Assembly: GCF_038002965.1 (NCBI RefSeq)
Contig: NZ_JBBOOE010000001.1
Span: forward strand, 2,337,001 to 2,401,000
Direction of reading: 5' to 3'
DNA: 64,000 bases
Source of the DNA: Robertmurraya sp. FSL R5-0851
Lineage (GTDB): Bacteria > Bacillota > Bacilli > Bacillales > Cytobacillaceae
The position numbers and the translations under genes are program-made. The first letter of the stretch is position 1, and every line of letters begins with the position of its first letter. Shown here in pieces: positions 48,845 through 57,911 of the stretch. The notes under the pieces are model-generated. The model made no database searches. It was not told the DNA's origin and was given only the letters and a program-made list of their open reading frames with translations.

Positions 48845-49599
48845 AATTCATGCTCCTTTTCTATAAACCAGGCAATTTGATCCCGTACACTAACCACCTC
48901 GCCAACTAAAATCATAGATGGATTTGAGATACGATGGATTTGAATATCTTGTGCAATCGTGGAGAGATTGCCTGTAATTGTACGCTGATTTTTGGTTGTG
49001 CCCCATTCAATGACAGCAACAGGGGTTGTTTCACTTTTGCCATAGGTTATTAAGCTTTTCGTAATATGAGCGATATTGCCTATGCTCATATAAAAAGCTA
49101 CTGTATCAATTTGAGCAAGCGCGGACCAATTTAAAAAGTTCTGCTCCTTTTCTTGACGGCCATGACCAGTAACGATCGCAAAGCTTACGGCATGATCACG
49201 ATGTGTCACAGGAATCCCAGCATAAGCAGGCGCAGCAATCCCCGCTGTAATACCAGGCACGATTTCAAATGGAATATCTGCTTGCCGTAAAATTGCGGCT
49301 TCTTCTGCACCACGCCCAAAGACAAATGGGTCACCGCCTTTTAAGCGGAGAACCTGCTTACCAAGATTGGCTTGTTCCACTAGCACACGATGAATTTCAT
49401 CCTGAATCAGTCCATGCCTGCCTGGTTCTTTTCCACAATAAATCAGCTCGGTGTCTGCTTTCGCATGTTTTAGTAATTCCGCATTCACCAGTCGGTCATA
49501 TAAAATCACATCCGCTTGCTGAATGCACTCTAATCCACGAATCGTCAATAGTTTTGGGTCACCAGGACCAGCTCCTACAATATATACAAATCCGCTCAA
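48838..49599 (-). CDS. cobA: uroporphyrinogen-III C-methyltransferase (SUMT)
   Basis: The enzyme methylates C2 and C7 of uroporphyrinogen III with S-adenosylmethionine to give precorrin-2. I chose a TTG start at 49599, which has AGGAG seven bases upstream and overlaps the stop of the preceding gene (TTGA). The 253-residue protein begins SGFVYIVGAGPGDPKLLTIRG and has VILYDRLVNAELL, YCGKEPG, LRLKGGDPFVFGRGAEE and YAGIPVTHRDHA, the SUMT signatures. This is the CysG-A component of the B. megaterium operon. Confidence 0.93.
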   Translation of the reverse strand: MSGFVYIVGAGPGDPKLLTIRGLECIQQADVILYDRLVNAELLKHAKADTELIYCGKEPGRHGLIQDEIHRVLVEQANLGKQVLRLKGGDPFVFGRGAEEAAILRQADIPFEIVPGITAGIAAPAYAGIPVTHRDHAVSFAIVTGHGRQEKEQNFLNWSALAQIDTVAFYMSIGNIAHITKSLITYGKSETTPVAVIEWGTTKNQRTITGNLSTIAQDIQIHRISNPSMILVGEVVSVRDQIAWFIEKEHELC

Positions 49600-50225
49600 C
49601 GTATTTCTCCTATACGCTGCCGCAGCCACGCTTCACATTTTTGTTTTTCACCTTGTTCCATCCATTGTAATAACTGTGGATTCAGGAGCTCTGCTAATAG
49701 CTGTTTTTTCGCATCACCCGTAAACACTTGTAAAATCCGCTGACGTGCTTCCCTTAAAAATGAAACATACTGCACGTAATGTACTCCAAATTGCTCTTCT
49801 AATTCCGTCTTTACTTGGCGGGTCAGACCTGGACTTGCTCCAGACGTCGATACAGTCAATACGAAATCACCACGGCGAACGACGGCTGGGTTGATGAAAT
49901 CAACACGTCCTTTTGCATCCGCACGGCTGAGTAATTGCCAATGCTGTGTCGCTTCTTCCACTGCATTATTTACCTCTTCGTCATTTGTTACGGCGAAAAC
50001 CAGTAATGCATCATCTAAATCAGCAGGTACAAATGTCTTTTCTTTCCAAGTCACAAACCCTTCATTGATGTAGTGCTGCAATTTTTCGGTTACCGTTGGG
50101 CTTATCACTGTCACTAGTGCCTTTGTTGGCAATAGTGCTTCTACCTTTTGACGAGCTACATGACCACCCCCAACAATAACAACCTTTTTATAGTCAATAT
50201 TCATTAATAGTGGGAAATAATTCAT
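49596..50225 (-). CDS. precorrin-2 dehydrogenase (SirC/CysG N-terminal type)
   Basis: It oxidises precorrin-2 to sirohydrochlorin with NAD+, supplying the substrate for CbiX. The 209-residue protein starts MNYFPLLMNIDYKKVVIVGGGHVARQKVEALL, the dinucleotide fold, and has SPTVTEKLQHYINEGFVTWKE and VLTVSTSGASPGLTRQVKTELEEQFG. The C-terminal domain is short. It overlaps cbiA by 4 bases upstream and cobA by 4 bases downstream. Confidence 0.9.
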   Translation of the reverse strand: MNYFPLLMNIDYKKVVIVGGGHVARQKVEALLPTKALVTVISPTVTEKLQHYINEGFVTWKEKTFVPADLDDALLVFAVTNDEEVNNAVEEATQHWQLLSRADAKGRVDFINPAVVRRGDFVLTVSTSGASPGLTRQVKTELEEQFGVHYVQYVSFLREARQRILQVFTGDAKKQLLAELLNPQLLQWMEQGEKQKCEAWLRQRIGEIR

Positions 50226-51580
50226 TGTTTATCCTCCAAACATGCTGTCAGCCAATTTTTCACAAGCTGTGGATTTGATGCGAAATGAAAGTGTGTATAA
50301 CCAGCAACAATATTTTTATGAAGATAACCTTCCTGCTGAGCACGAAAACGGCCTTTACTAAAATAAGCTGGTGATGTATGTTCCCCCTCATAAGTCGAGT
50401 AATGGAACTCATGACCTTTTGCCTGCTCCTCTTCATTGATTAGAAAGTTGCCTGGTACACCTGTAATTTCCCGGTAACCAAGTGCCGCTAATTTATCTTG
50501 CATCCGCACACGTCCTGGAATGATCCCGAGCATTGGGAATACCTGTCCTTGACGATTCACAATTTCATCTGTTAAATACATAAAACCGCCGCATTCCGCT
50601 AATGTTGGCACCCCTCGCTCAAGCGCGGCTCTTATCGATTGCTTCGTTTCCTCATTTTTTGCCAACCTTTCTGCAAACTCTTCCGGGAAACCGCCGCCGA
50701 TATACAACCCCTGGGCTTTTTCTGGAACTTCCTCATTTTGTAATGGAGAGAAGTAATGCAACGTGGCACCATATATACGGAGTAATTCTAGGTTTTCTTC
50801 ATAATAGAAGTTAAAGGCCGCATCCTTTGCAACTGCAATATGTACTTCTTGTTTTTGCGGCTGTACATCAAAGATAGATTCAGAAACGTCCAATGATTGT
50901 GTTTTTGTAATTTCTAGAAGTTGTTCAATATTCACTGTTTCTTCGATTGCTTCTGCAAGACTATCAAAATATGAATCTAAATCACCACGCTCAATGGCTG
51001 GTACTAAACCCAGATGACGGCTTGGCATCAAAGGGACAGCTCCTTTAGGCAGATAGCCAATGACAGGAACTCGACATTCTTCTTCAATTGCTGCTTTGAC
51101 AATTTCAAAATGGCTTTTACTTCCTAATTGGTTGGCAATAACACCCACAATATTGGAGCATTCATCTAACATTTGAAATCCTTTGACAATTGCAGCCGCA
51201 CTTCTTGCCATACTTGCTGCATTGACAATTAAAATGACGGGACTTTTTGTAATCTCACTAATATGAGCAGCAGATCCTTCATTTGATAATGGGGATTTGC
51301 CATCATAAAACCCCATCACTCCTTCAATAATAGCTGCATCTGCATCTTTGCTCGCTCTTGAGACAATAGCACGGACTGTATCATGGGACATCATGAAACT
51401 ATCAATATTACGAGAAGGGCGTTTTGTGACAGCTGTATGATACGTCGGGTCAATATAGTCTGGGCCGCATTTAAAGCCCTGGACTGTTAATCCACGCTTC
51501 ATAAGCGTACGCATGATGCCGATTGTGAATGTTGTTTTTCCAACACCGCTTCCTGTGCCGGCTAGAACAAATCGATTCAT
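50222..51580 (-). CDS. cbiA: cobyrinic acid a,c-diamide synthase
   Basis: CbiA amidates the a and c carboxylates of cobyrinic acid with glutamine and ATP. The 452-residue protein has an N-terminal dethiobiotin-synthetase-like P-loop GTGSGVGKTTF at residues 8-18, CGPDYIDPTYHTAVTKRPSRNIDSFM, and IEGVMGFYDG. The C-terminal class I glutaminase has its nucleophile in TLAECGGFMYLT near residue 328, with a late FHFASNPQLV. It overlaps cbiG and the precorrin-2 dehydrogenase gene by 4 bases each. Confidence 0.95.
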   Translation of the reverse strand: MNRFVLAGTGSGVGKTTFTIGIMRTLMKRGLTVQGFKCGPDYIDPTYHTAVTKRPSRNIDSFMMSHDTVRAIVSRASKDADAAIIEGVMGFYDGKSPLSNEGSAAHISEITKSPVILIVNAASMARSAAAIVKGFQMLDECSNIVGVIANQLGSKSHFEIVKAAIEEECRVPVIGYLPKGAVPLMPSRHLGLVPAIERGDLDSYFDSLAEAIEETVNIEQLLEITKTQSLDVSESIFDVQPQKQEVHIAVAKDAAFNFYYEENLELLRIYGATLHYFSPLQNEEVPEKAQGLYIGGGFPEEFAERLAKNEETKQSIRAALERGVPTLAECGGFMYLTDEIVNRQGQVFPMLGIIPGRVRMQDKLAALGYREITGVPGNFLINEEEQAKGHEFHYSTYEGEHTSPAYFSKGRFRAQQEGYLHKNIVAGYTHFHFASNPQLVKNWLTACLEDKQ

Positions 51581-52713
51581 CTTACTTCCTCCTCAAAGTT
51601 GACACGTGCAATGGATATAGTCACATTTCCGCTTTTCTTTTTCTTCAGCAGTAACTCTTTCGCATTCGCATAACGCAATGCGGCCGGTTCACTGACCCCA
51701 TATGCACCTGTATATTTAAAGACTGTTTCCGATGGGTTTTGCATCGGTATTTCATTTAGCTGGTCAGGTGTGTAAGTTACAAACGTCCAGTTATGTTTAG
51801 CAGTTAATTCAAGAAGGCCTGTTTCATTCCTCTTTAAGTCGATGGTCGCAACTGCTTTGACACTTTTTTTACTTAAACACAGCTCCGCTAGTGTTTCATC
51901 AATGACTTGTTCAATTTCTGCCATTGCCGTACCACGATTACAGCCAATTCCAAGTACAATTGATTTTGGGCGATACATAACTCCGTTCTCGAGCAGCAAC
52001 TCTTCATGTGCCTCAAGTAAACGATCTGTAATAAGCAGTGCCGCTTTTGGCTTTGCCATGATCGCTTCATTTATCGTAGGGTAAATTTTCAAATGGTCCG
52101 GCATTGAACGATCGTACATCCACCAATTTTTTTCACCCGTTTCCTGCACAATTGCAACATGCTCTTCATTTACAACCGAAGCACTAACAGGTGTTAATTT
52201 TTCTTCACTATCCCAAACCCACCCAAATTGGGCGCCAAATAAATCTACCGGAATTGTTTTTTGAACATCTGATGCGGTTGTAACAACAGGTGCTGCACCA
52301 ATCGCATTGGCAAATTCATGGGTTAAGGCATTAGCACCGCCAATATGCCCTGATAAAACACTAACGACATACTGACCTTTATCATCTACCACTAACACGG
52401 CAGGGTCTTTCTTTTTATCAATCAAAAGCGGAGCAATCATACGAACGACAGCACCGAGGGAAATGATGCAAATGATTCCTTTATACTGCTGGAACAAAGC
52501 GGGCAATAATAGGCGAACCGTACCATCAAATAACTGAATATGACGGGTCTCTTCGTCCCCCTGTTCGAATTTCTTCATATAATATAGGTCCGCATAGGGG
52601 AATTTTTCAGCGTAGCTTCTTGCATGTGCCACCCCATGTTTCGTGATGGCAACGAGGGCGTATGGTTTTCGCTTTACAATAATAGGGATTTCACCTTCTC
52701 GTAAACTAATCAT
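51577..52713 (-). CDS. cbiG: cobalt-precorrin-5A hydrolase
   Basis: CbiG opens the delta-lactone of cobalt-precorrin-5A and releases acetaldehyde, a step specific to the cobalt-early pathway. The 378-residue protein shows the central FQQYKGIICIISLGAVVRMIAPLL, VVDDKGQYVVSVLSGHIGGANALTHEFA, and the C-terminal VLGIGCNRGTAMAEIEQVI and PAALRYANAKELLLKKKKSGN. It overlaps cbiF by 8 bases and cbiA by 4. Confidence 0.94.
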   Translation of the reverse strand: MISLREGEIPIIVKRKPYALVAITKHGVAHARSYAEKFPYADLYYMKKFEQGDEETRHIQLFDGTVRLLLPALFQQYKGIICIISLGAVVRMIAPLLIDKKKDPAVLVVDDKGQYVVSVLSGHIGGANALTHEFANAIGAAPVVTTASDVQKTIPVDLFGAQFGWVWDSEEKLTPVSASVVNEEHVAIVQETGEKNWWMYDRSMPDHLKIYPTINEAIMAKPKAALLITDRLLEAHEELLLENGVMYRPKSIVLGIGCNRGTAMAEIEQVIDETLAELCLSKKSVKAVATIDLKRNETGLLELTAKHNWTFVTYTPDQLNEIPMQNPSETVFKYTGAYGVSEPAALRYANAKELLLKKKKSGNVTISIARVNFEEEVR

Positions 52714-53488
52714 TCCCCTTCACACCTTTGCGGAAGCCATGAGTAAAAGTTTTGTCATAGAGCTTCGAACGATAATTTTTTTCATGGATATGCGGGTCTA
52801 ATGCCCAGCCTGCTAGAATCATCGCATGCTTACGAATGCCATTGACACGCATTGCCTCATCTAATTCAGCCAGTGTTGTCCGCACAATTTTTTGGTCAGG
52901 CCACGAAGCACGCTGTACAACAGCAACTGGTGTATCATCCGCCCAGCCTGCTGCCTGCAATTCTTTAGTAATTTTCTTTGTTAATGTCGCACTTAAAAAC
53001 ATGGCAATCGTACAGTGATGGCTCGCCAGTGCCTGTAATTTTTCAAGTTCTGGCACAGGTGTACGCCCTTCAGCCCGCGTTAAAATGAGGGTTTGAGTTA
53101 AATCAGGAATCGTCAGCTCTGCACCAACTGCTGCTGCAGACGCAAAAACAGAACTTACACCTGGTACAACTTCATAGCTAATATGATGCTGCTTCAATAG
53201 AGCTACTTGCTCCATCGTTGCCCCGTACATCGCCGGGTCCCCTGTATGTAAACGTACAACCTTTTTTCCTGCGTCGACACGCTCGACAATACAATCCACC
53301 ATTTCCTGAAGATGCATCCCTGCTGTGCGGATAATTTCTGCCGACTCCTTCGCCTCCGCAACTAACGTTTCGCTTACGAGTGAATCCGTATACATCACAA
53401 CATCCGCTTCTTTTAATAGCTTTAACCCTTTCACCGTGATTAAATCCGGATCTCCCGGACCTGCTCCGATAATCCAAATTTTTTTCAT
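52706..53488 (-). CDS. cbiF: cobalt-precorrin-4 C11-methyltransferase
   Basis: CbiF methylates C11 of cobalt-precorrin-4. The 260-residue protein, from the ATG that overlaps the cbiL stop (TAATG), begins [21 protein letters not shown] and contains VVRLHTGDPAMYGATMEQVALL, EVVPGVSSVFASAAA and LTLPDLTQT-like ELTIPDLTQTLILTRAEGRTPVPE, all typical of the CobM/CbiF branch of the tetrapyrrole methyltransferases. The next gene, cbiG, overlaps it by 8 bases. Confidence 0.94.
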   Translation of the reverse strand: MKKIWIIGAGPGDPDLITVKGLKLLKEADVVMYTDSLVSETLVAEAKESAEIIRTAGMHLQEMVDCIVERVDAGKKVVRLHTGDPAMYGATMEQVALLKQHHISYEVVPGVSSVFASAAAVGAELTIPDLTQTLILTRAEGRTPVPELEKLQALASHHCTIAMFLSATLTKKITKELQAAGWADDTPVAVVQRASWPDQKIVRTTLAELDEAMRVNGIRKHAMILAGWALDPHIHEKNYRSKLYDKTFTHGFRKGVKGND

Positions 53489-54192
53489 TATTTGCGCACC
53501 ACCATACATGACAAGTAATTTAATTCTGCACCCCGTAGTTCATTGATCTTCCAAATTACCTCTTCATCAGATGTAACTTTTGTAACGACATGTGCTTTCT
53601 CTAATAAATTCATTTCCTCCAGTAGATCGAGCATTGCGTCTATAACTTTTGCTACTTTGATAAAGACGATTGCATCGTGGTCTTCAATTACTCGGCGCAT
53701 TTCTTCCATATCCTCCGTAGCCGGAATCATGGCGACCTGGTCATCACCATCCGCCAACGCAATCCCTAAGCGATTAACAGAACCATTAAACGACGAAATG
53801 CCTGCGACCGTTTCAATCGGAACATCAGGGTACATCGATTTCATTAAGTTCATTAAATGTATAAATGTGCTAAACAGCATCGGATCCCCTTCAGTCACAA
53901 AAGCTACATCTTTTCCTTGAACTAAATAGCTATAAATAGCTTCCACTGATTTTGTCCACTCAGTTCTTAGAGTATCTTCATCTTTTGTCATGGGGAATAC
54001 TAAACCAAGCATCTCTTTTTCTGCCGGGTTAATATACACTTCCACAATACGATGGGCATAAGATTTGCTGCCCTTTAATTTTTTGGGGTAAGCAATGACC
54101 GGACTTTCCTGCAATCTGCGAAATGCTTTTACTGTGATTAATTCTGGATCTCCCGGCCCAACACCTAATCCATATAAGGTTCCCATTCTCAT
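53488..54192 (-). CDS. cbiL: cobalt-precorrin-2 C20-methyltransferase
   Basis: CbiL adds the C20 methyl group to cobalt-sirohydrochlorin (cobalt-precorrin-2). The 234-residue protein starts [25 protein letters not shown] and shows [41 protein letters not shown] and [20 protein letters not shown], as in CobI/CbiL enzymes. GGAAAGGAAAAG is the ribosome binding site, and the gene overlaps cbiET by 4 bases. Confidence 0.95.
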   Translation of the reverse strand: MRMGTLYGLGVGPGDPELITVKAFRRLQESPVIAYPKKLKGSKSYAHRIVEVYINPAEKEMLGLVFPMTKDEDTLRTEWTKSVEAIYSYLVQGKDVAFVTEGDPMLFSTFIHLMNLMKSMYPDVPIETVAGISSFNGSVNRLGIALADGDDQVAMIPATEDMEEMRRVIEDHDAIVFIKVAKVIDAMLDLLEEMNLLEKAHVVTKVTSDEEVIWKINELRGAELNYLSCMVVRK

Positions 54193-55397
54193 GATTCTTT
54201 TCCTTTCCTTGCCGTCACAATATAGATTGGATTTAACGGTTCAAAACGTGTTAAATTTAAGATTGGCTTACTTTTTGAAATTTGTACCTGTAATATCGTT
54301 ACTTCACAGCCTAATGCTTTTAGATGCTGCAGCGCTTCTGCCAGATTTTCAATCGTGGCAATATTCATAACAAGTCGTCCATTTGGCTGTAAGCGTGAAA
54401 TACATGTTTGCAATAAATGCTCCATATTTCCACCGTTTCCGCCAATAAAAATCGCATGCGGATCTGGAAATTCATCCAGACGGTCAGGTGCCTTCCCCAG
54501 CACTGCAACAAAATCTGTACGATGTTTTAATTGATTTTCCAAGCAGTTTTTAAGATCACCATCATTTTTTTCAATGGCATAAACGGCACCTTCCCTAGCC
54601 ATTTTCGATGCCTCTATTGCAACTGAACCTGTGCAGGTTCCAATATCCCAAACAATGCTATTTTCCTTAATTCCTAACTCCTGGAGACAAAGAGTCCTAA
54701 TTTCTTTTTTCGTAATTAATCCTTTATCTGGCTTTCTTTGAAGAAAAGCATCATCCGAAATTCCAATAGAGGCGCGTTCGACCGACACTCGTTGTTTTAA
54801 AACCACAACATTCAATGGAAAAAAGGAGCTTTGCTCCATCTCGTCTAAGGTAAAAAAGCGGCAACGTTCGTTTTCACCTTGTAGATTTTCAGCAACGAAG
54901 GCATCATATTCTGTCATTCCAAATCGCTTTAAATACGTTGCAATTGCCTGCGGAGAATTCATTTCATCTGTTAAAACAGCAATTTTTTTACGCCCATCAA
55001 TTCTTTGTGCAAACCCTTTTATGGATCGGCCGTGCAAGCTGACAATATACGCATCCTGCCAACTTTCCTTCATTTTAGAAAAAGCGAGCTGTACCGAGCT
55101 GGTATAAGGATAAATCTCTAATGGAAGCTTCTTCGCAAGAACACTGCCAAGTCCATAAAACAGTGGATCACCGGATACTAATATAACGACATTTCGTGTT
55201 TCTTGCTGTAATTCAGCTGTTAACACTGACAAACCGCCTTTTATTACTTTTTTTTCTTTTTTGAATTCCGGAAAAAATTGCAAATGACGCTCCCCGCCTA
55301 CAAGTACATCACATTCATCGATCCAATTTGTATATTGGGGGAGCAATCCTTCCGCGCCATTATCCCCTATACCAATCATCTTCATCCAATTTGTCAA
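54189..55397 (-). CDS. cbiET: bifunctional cobalt-precorrin-7 C5-methyltransferase / C15-methyltransferase-decarboxylase
   Basis: The 402-residue protein is a CbiE-CbiT fusion. CbiE, residues 1 to about 200, has [21 protein letters not shown] and [22 protein letters not shown] and methylates C5. CbiT, the rest, is a class I methyltransferase with [19 protein letters not shown] near residue 250 and [19 protein letters not shown]; it methylates C15 and decarboxylates. The start is a TTG at 55397 with AAAGG upstream, overlapping cbiD by 38 bases; an ATG at 55382 is the alternative. Confidence 0.95.
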   Translation of the reverse strand: MTNWMKMIGIGDNGAEGLLPQYTNWIDECDVLVGGERHLQFFPEFKKEKKVIKGGLSVLTAELQQETRNVVILVSGDPLFYGLGSVLAKKLPLEIYPYTSSVQLAFSKMKESWQDAYIVSLHGRSIKGFAQRIDGRKKIAVLTDEMNSPQAIATYLKRFGMTEYDAFVAENLQGENERCRFFTLDEMEQSSFFPLNVVVLKQRVSVERASIGISDDAFLQRKPDKGLITKKEIRTLCLQELGIKENSIVWDIGTCTGSVAIEASKMAREGAVYAIEKNDGDLKNCLENQLKHRTDFVAVLGKAPDRLDEFPDPHAIFIGGNGGNMEHLLQTCISRLQPNGRLVMNIATIENLAEALQHLKALGCEVTILQVQISKSKPILNLTRFEPLNPIYIVTARKGKES

Positions 55398-56496
55398 TAT
55401 TCTCAGCCTTTCCTAAACAATCTCCATTCATGGAATACAAGGTTGTCGACACTTTCATTTCAGTGTTCATATGATTAAGTGCATAGTAGCAGCAGTTTTT
55501 GCAAAGTGCTGCAAAGAATGCCTCGTTTCCCTGAAGCATTTCACCAACTTGTGAAGCTGTATTCGCCTGTAAAATTTCTTGCTGTGTCTCTTCATCAACA
55601 CCCACTTTATTGGCTATACCTGCTAAAAATTCAAAACTAATCGGTGCACTTTTTGAATGAACCATCATCACGCCTTGGGCAACTTTTGAGAACTTCCCCA
55701 TCATCCCTACTAACGAGACACTCGAAATCTTCTTCCGTGCAATATTTTTTAACGTAAAACCAACAAAATCGCCCATTTCGATAAATGCTTCTTCTGGTAA
55801 ATGAGGATACTGCTGCATAGCATATTTTTCACTGCGTCCACCCGTTGTAATGACTAAGTGCTCACATCCTGATTCTTTTGCTACATTGATGGCTTGTACA
55901 ATACTTGCCATATAAGCAGAACTGGAAAACGGAACCACTGTTCCCCGTGTACCTAATATCGAAATTCCGCCGATAATGCCTAACCGCCCATTCAATGTTT
56001 TTTCTGCAATTTCTTCACCATCTGGTACAGAAATGATTACTTCAATTCCACAATCCAATTTGAATTTTTCAATTGCTTCTTGTACAACCCCATAAATCAT
56101 TTTACGTGGCACGGGGTTTATCGCTGCTTGACCAACTGGCACAGGTAGTCCCGCTTTTGTCACTCGCCCAACACCAACCCCGCCATCTAAATGAATGCCT
56201 TTTTCTTTTGAATAACAAACGGTACTCTGAATTCGTGCTTGATGGGTAGCATCAGGATCGTCCCCGGCATCTTTGATCGTTTCGCACATTACCCTGTCTT
56301 CTGACACTTGAAATGCGGATACTTTAAATGTTGCATACTGACCAGCCGGTAAATAAATCGTGACTTCATCTGGTACCTTTCCTACGACAAGAGCGTGCAA
56401 TGCTGCCTTTGTCATGGCTGTTGCACAGGCTCCTGTCGTGTAGCCATGGCGCATTTGTGAAGGGTCTTTTTTATTTCGTTTCTTTTGCTCGTTCAT
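55360..56496 (-). CDS. cbiD: cobalt-precorrin-5B C1-methyltransferase
   Basis: CbiD methylates C1 after ring contraction and is a marker of the cobalt-early pathway. The 378-residue protein has [22 protein letters not shown] near the start, [65 protein letters not shown] and [13 protein letters not shown]. Two starts are possible, 56496 and 56517, neither with a strong ribosome binding site; translation is probably coupled to cbiC, which it overlaps. Confidence 0.94.
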   Translation of the reverse strand: MNEQKKRNKKDPSQMRHGYTTGACATAMTKAALHALVVGKVPDEVTIYLPAGQYATFKVSAFQVSEDRVMCETIKDAGDDPDATHQARIQSTVCYSKEKGIHLDGGVGVGRVTKAGLPVPVGQAAINPVPRKMIYGVVQEAIEKFKLDCGIEVIISVPDGEEIAEKTLNGRLGIIGGISILGTRGTVVPFSSSAYMASIVQAINVAKESGCEHLVITTGGRSEKYAMQQYPHLPEEAFIEMGDFVGFTLKNIARKKISSVSLVGMMGKFSKVAQGVMMVHSKSAPISFEFLAGIANKVGVDEETQQEILQANTASQVGEMLQGNEAFFAALCKNCCYYALNHMNTEMKVSTTLYSMNGDCLGKAENIDKLDEDDWYRG

Positions 56497-57145
56497 CCGC
56501 CATAATCGAAATGGCATTAAGTGCAGCGACTGTCACTGTACTGCCACCCTTTCTCCCTACGTTCGTAATAAATGGAATTCCTTCCAGCACTGCTAACTCG
56601 GCTTTCGACTCTGCCGCTGAAACAAAGCCAACTGGCATTCCAATAATTAAATCCGGTTTTGCCTCACCTTCTTTAATTAAACGAATTAACTCCAACAGCG
56701 CGGTTGGCGCATTACCAATGGCATAAATCCCTCCTTCATGTAAACGCGTTGCTTTTTGCATGGAAATAATAGCCCGTGTTGTTCCTTGAGCCTTTGCTTC
56801 CTTTGAGACATCTTCATCCGCAATATAACAATGCAAGTCCCCGCCATGTTTTTGGAATCGTTTGCGGCCAGAACCGCTTTCAATCATTTGTACATCCGCC
56901 ACTACATGACGGCCTGCTAAAATCGATTGAATCCCTGCCTCAATGGCATCAGGTGTAAAAATCATGCTACGGCCTAACTCAAAATCTGCTGAAGCGTGAA
57001 TCACCCTCCGAACAACTAGCCATTGCTCTTCTGTAAATGAATGTTCACCCATTTCTTCTTTAATAATGGCGAAACTGTGATCATAAATCTTGTCTGGATC
57101 TACCGTTATAGGAATAAATTTTGTATTAAAGTTCATGTTTGCCAA
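56471..57145 (-). CDS. cbiC: cobalt-precorrin-8 methylmutase
   Basis: CbiC moves the C11 methyl group to C12 to form cobyrinic acid. The 224-residue protein carries the catalytic histidine at residue 50 in RRVIHASADFELGRSM, with IEAGIQSILAGRHVVADVQMIESG and LIIGMPVGFVSAAESKAEL. The start is a TTG at 57145 behind GGGAGG, overlapping cbiJ by 20 bases. Confidence 0.95.
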   Translation of the reverse strand: MANMNFNTKFIPITVDPDKIYDHSFAIIKEEMGEHSFTEEQWLVVRRVIHASADFELGRSMIFTPDAIEAGIQSILAGRHVVADVQMIESGSGRKRFQKHGGDLHCYIADEDVSKEAKAQGTTRAIISMQKATRLHEGGIYAIGNAPTALLELIRLIKEGEAKPDLIIGMPVGFVSAAESKAELAVLEGIPFITNVGRKGGSTVTVAALNAISIMADERAKETK

Positions 57146-57902
57146 GAATAAAACCTCCCAATAGTTGAGTTACTTCTTCAAAAGAAGTACAAAAATTTTC
57201 ATATGAAATCACTGGCCTTTTTATTAAAATAACAGGAATCCCTAATTGCAGAGCAGCTGTCATTTTTTCATCTACAGATCCCACTTTGCCGCTTTCTTTT
57301 GTAATCATTAGAGTCACATTGAATTGCTCACATAGCGCTTTATTTAATGATTGCGAAAATGGGCCTTGGATCGCAATAATGTCCTTTTGTTTAATACCTA
57401 AACTATGGCACTTTTCCATATTTCCTATATTCGGAAGCATTCTGCAAATAAGCCGGATTTCATCACGTATTAAATACTTGGCGAATATCTCTAACGTTTT
57501 ACTACCTGTTGTCAGCATAATCGTTCCTTTATGAGATTGAGCTAATTTAGCTGCTTCTTCATAACTATCAACTTGTGTAATTAGTGGAGATATAAACTGT
57601 TCTTCTGGCCTTTCATAACGAATATAGGGAATATCACATGCTTTTGCTGCTGCCATTGCGGTTTTCGACGCTTCTTCCGCATATGGATGGCTGGCATCAA
57701 TGACACAGGTCATCTTTCGCTTCTGAATTAGCGCCATCATGTCATCAACTGATAACCGCCCTACCTGATATGGAATATGATGGGCATTTAAACTTTCGGC
57801 TGCAGATTCTGTGACAACTGTTGCTAATAAAGGATAGCCTTGGTTTTGCAATTGAATGGCTAATGCTCTCGCATCACTTGTGCCTGCTAAAAATAAAATC
57901 AT
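57126..57902 (-). CDS. cbiJ: cobalt-precorrin-6A reductase
   Basis: CbiJ reduces the macrocycle of cobalt-precorrin-6A with NAD(P)H. The 258-residue protein begins MILFLAGTSDARALAIQLQNQGYPLLATVVTESA and shows VIDASHPYAEEASKTAMAAAKACDIPYIRYERPE and TTGSKTLEIFAKY, the CobK/CbiJ signatures. GGAGG precedes the ATG; cbiH60 ends 9 bases upstream. Confidence 0.93.
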   Translation of the reverse strand: MILFLAGTSDARALAIQLQNQGYPLLATVVTESAAESLNAHHIPYQVGRLSVDDMMALIQKRKMTCVIDASHPYAEEASKTAMAAAKACDIPYIRYERPEEQFISPLITQVDSYEEAAKLAQSHKGTIMLTTGSKTLEIFAKYLIRDEIRLICRMLPNIGNMEKCHSLGIKQKDIIAIQGPFSQSLNKALCEQFNVTLMITKESGKVGSVDEKMTAALQLGIPVILIKRPVISYENFCTSFEEVTQLLGGFILGKHEL

Positions 57903-57911
57903 GTGTTCCTC